The notes under the pieces: generated by a model
What the model was told of the DNA's origin: nothing
Databases searched by the model: none
The model's input: only the letters and a program-made list of their open reading frames with translations
Shown here: one piece after another, positions 13,501-13,856 of the stretch
Numbering within the stretch: the stretch's first letter is position 1
How the letters are laid out: each line of letters begins with the position of its first letter
Assembly (NCBI GenBank): GCA_030609975.1
Contig: JAUWSR010000062.1
Coordinates: forward strand, 1-13,856
Source of the DNA: Acidobacteriota bacterium
GTDB lineage: Bacteria; Acidobacteriota; Aminicenantia; Aminicenantales; Aminicenantaceae
DNA length: 13,856 bases
Reading direction: 5' to 3'
Translations under genes and position numbers: made by a program

Positions 13501-13856
13501 ATGTTTTCCAGGCGAGAATTTCTCAAAACGATGGGAGGAGCAGGACTCCTCTATGCCGTCCGCTTTACTCCCTCAGCCCAAATCAGGTCCAATCAGCCCA
13601 GATCTCAATCCAGCATGGGTTTGCACGAACACCTGGGATCTCTGGGGTGTGAAGCTACCGATCCAGATACCAATTATGCAGATTGGATCGCTTTGCGCCC
13701 AGGCAGATTCGTTTCCATATTCACCGGGCGTACGGAGTTGGGACAAGGATTGAAGACCGTTCTCACTGCCATCGTCAGTCAAGGACTGGAAATCCCTCCG
13801 GGCCGGATTGAAGTTATCATGGGGGACACCGATTTCTGTCCCGACGATGGTCCTAC
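13501..13856 (+). CDS. Tat-exported molybdopterin-dependent dehydrogenase, large subunit (5' part, cut by the window edge)
   Basis: The frame is open from ATG 13501 to the edge (118 codons). GGAGGT lies 10 bases before the ATG. SRREFLKTMGGAGLLYAV (3-20) is a twin-arginine signal. Residues about 60-118 (DWIALRPGRFVSIFTGRTEL, GQGLKTVLTAIVSQGLEIPP, then IEVIMGDTDFCPDDGPT) match the first molybdopterin-binding segment of the xanthine dehydrogenase/aldehyde oxidase family, with the GRTELGQG and MGDTD...DDG motifs. The exported form with its own Tat signal resembles isoquinoline 1-oxidoreductase beta-type subunits, which pair with a 2Fe-2S subunit. Its partner may be encoded beyond the window. It oxidises a hydroxylatable or aldehyde substrate in the periplasm; the substrate cannot be read. 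Confidence 0.88.
   Translation, partial: MFSRREFLKTMGGAGLLYAVRFTPSAQIRSNQPRSQSSMGLHEHLGSLGCEATDPDTNYADWIALRPGRFVSIFTGRTELGQGLKTVLTAIVSQGLEIPPGRIEVIMGDTDFCPDDGP

Overview
The window is bacterial DNA of medium GC content. Most genes have strong GGAGG-type ribosome binding sites and the standard genetic code fits (TGA is used as an ordinary stop). A Ser/Thr kinase fused to a TolB/FlgO-like domain and TPRs, several Tat-exported enzymes, and a superoxide-reductase-like lipoprotein together suggest an anaerobic or microaerophilic member of the Acidobacteriota or a relative (Aminicenantia-type). That placement is an inference from gene style; no rRNA or marker gene is present.

Layout. 1-4332, all minus strand: the start of a Tat-exported protein (cut by the window edge), an ARPP-1/DUF6569-type protein, a Cys-rich zinc-finger-like protein, and a secreted BNR/Asp-box (sialidase-fold) protein. 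4478-4948, plus strand: a lipoprotein carrying all five iron ligands of superoxide reductase. 5047-8077, minus strand: a hotdog acyl-CoA thioesterase, an exported two-repeat protein, and an exported serine beta-lactamase-fold hydrolase. 8297-8857, plus strand: a vapBC toxin-antitoxin pair behind a palindromic operator/promoter. 9079-11250, plus strand: the kinase-TolB-TPR regulator, cut by an in-frame TGA 59 codons before its likely original end. 11447-11881, plus strand: a small exported protein made of a leucine-every-third-residue tract and a DFDFD tract. 11916-13328, minus strand: a Tat-exported M24 (pita-bread) protein that has lost most metal ligands. 13501-end, plus strand: the start of a Tat-exported molybdopterin-dependent dehydrogenase large subunit, divergent from the M24 gene.

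The most striking feature no gene explains is a family of dispersed elements of about 105 bp, with four full copies (A 309-413, B 4948-5052, C 8840-8944, D 11254-11360) and one decayed copy (E 2447-2530). Each full copy starts with a tight GC hairpin. A second stem begins about 50 nt later and encloses a conserved CTTARATC segment. Both stems differ in sequence between copies but keep their pairing, as expected of a structured RNA or a REP-like element. Four of the five copies lie just downstream of a stop codon in the sense of that gene.

The genes do not form one pathway. They read as an accessory stretch of single genes or short groups, mostly for exported proteins, with wide spacers that hold the repeats and a toxin-antitoxin module.
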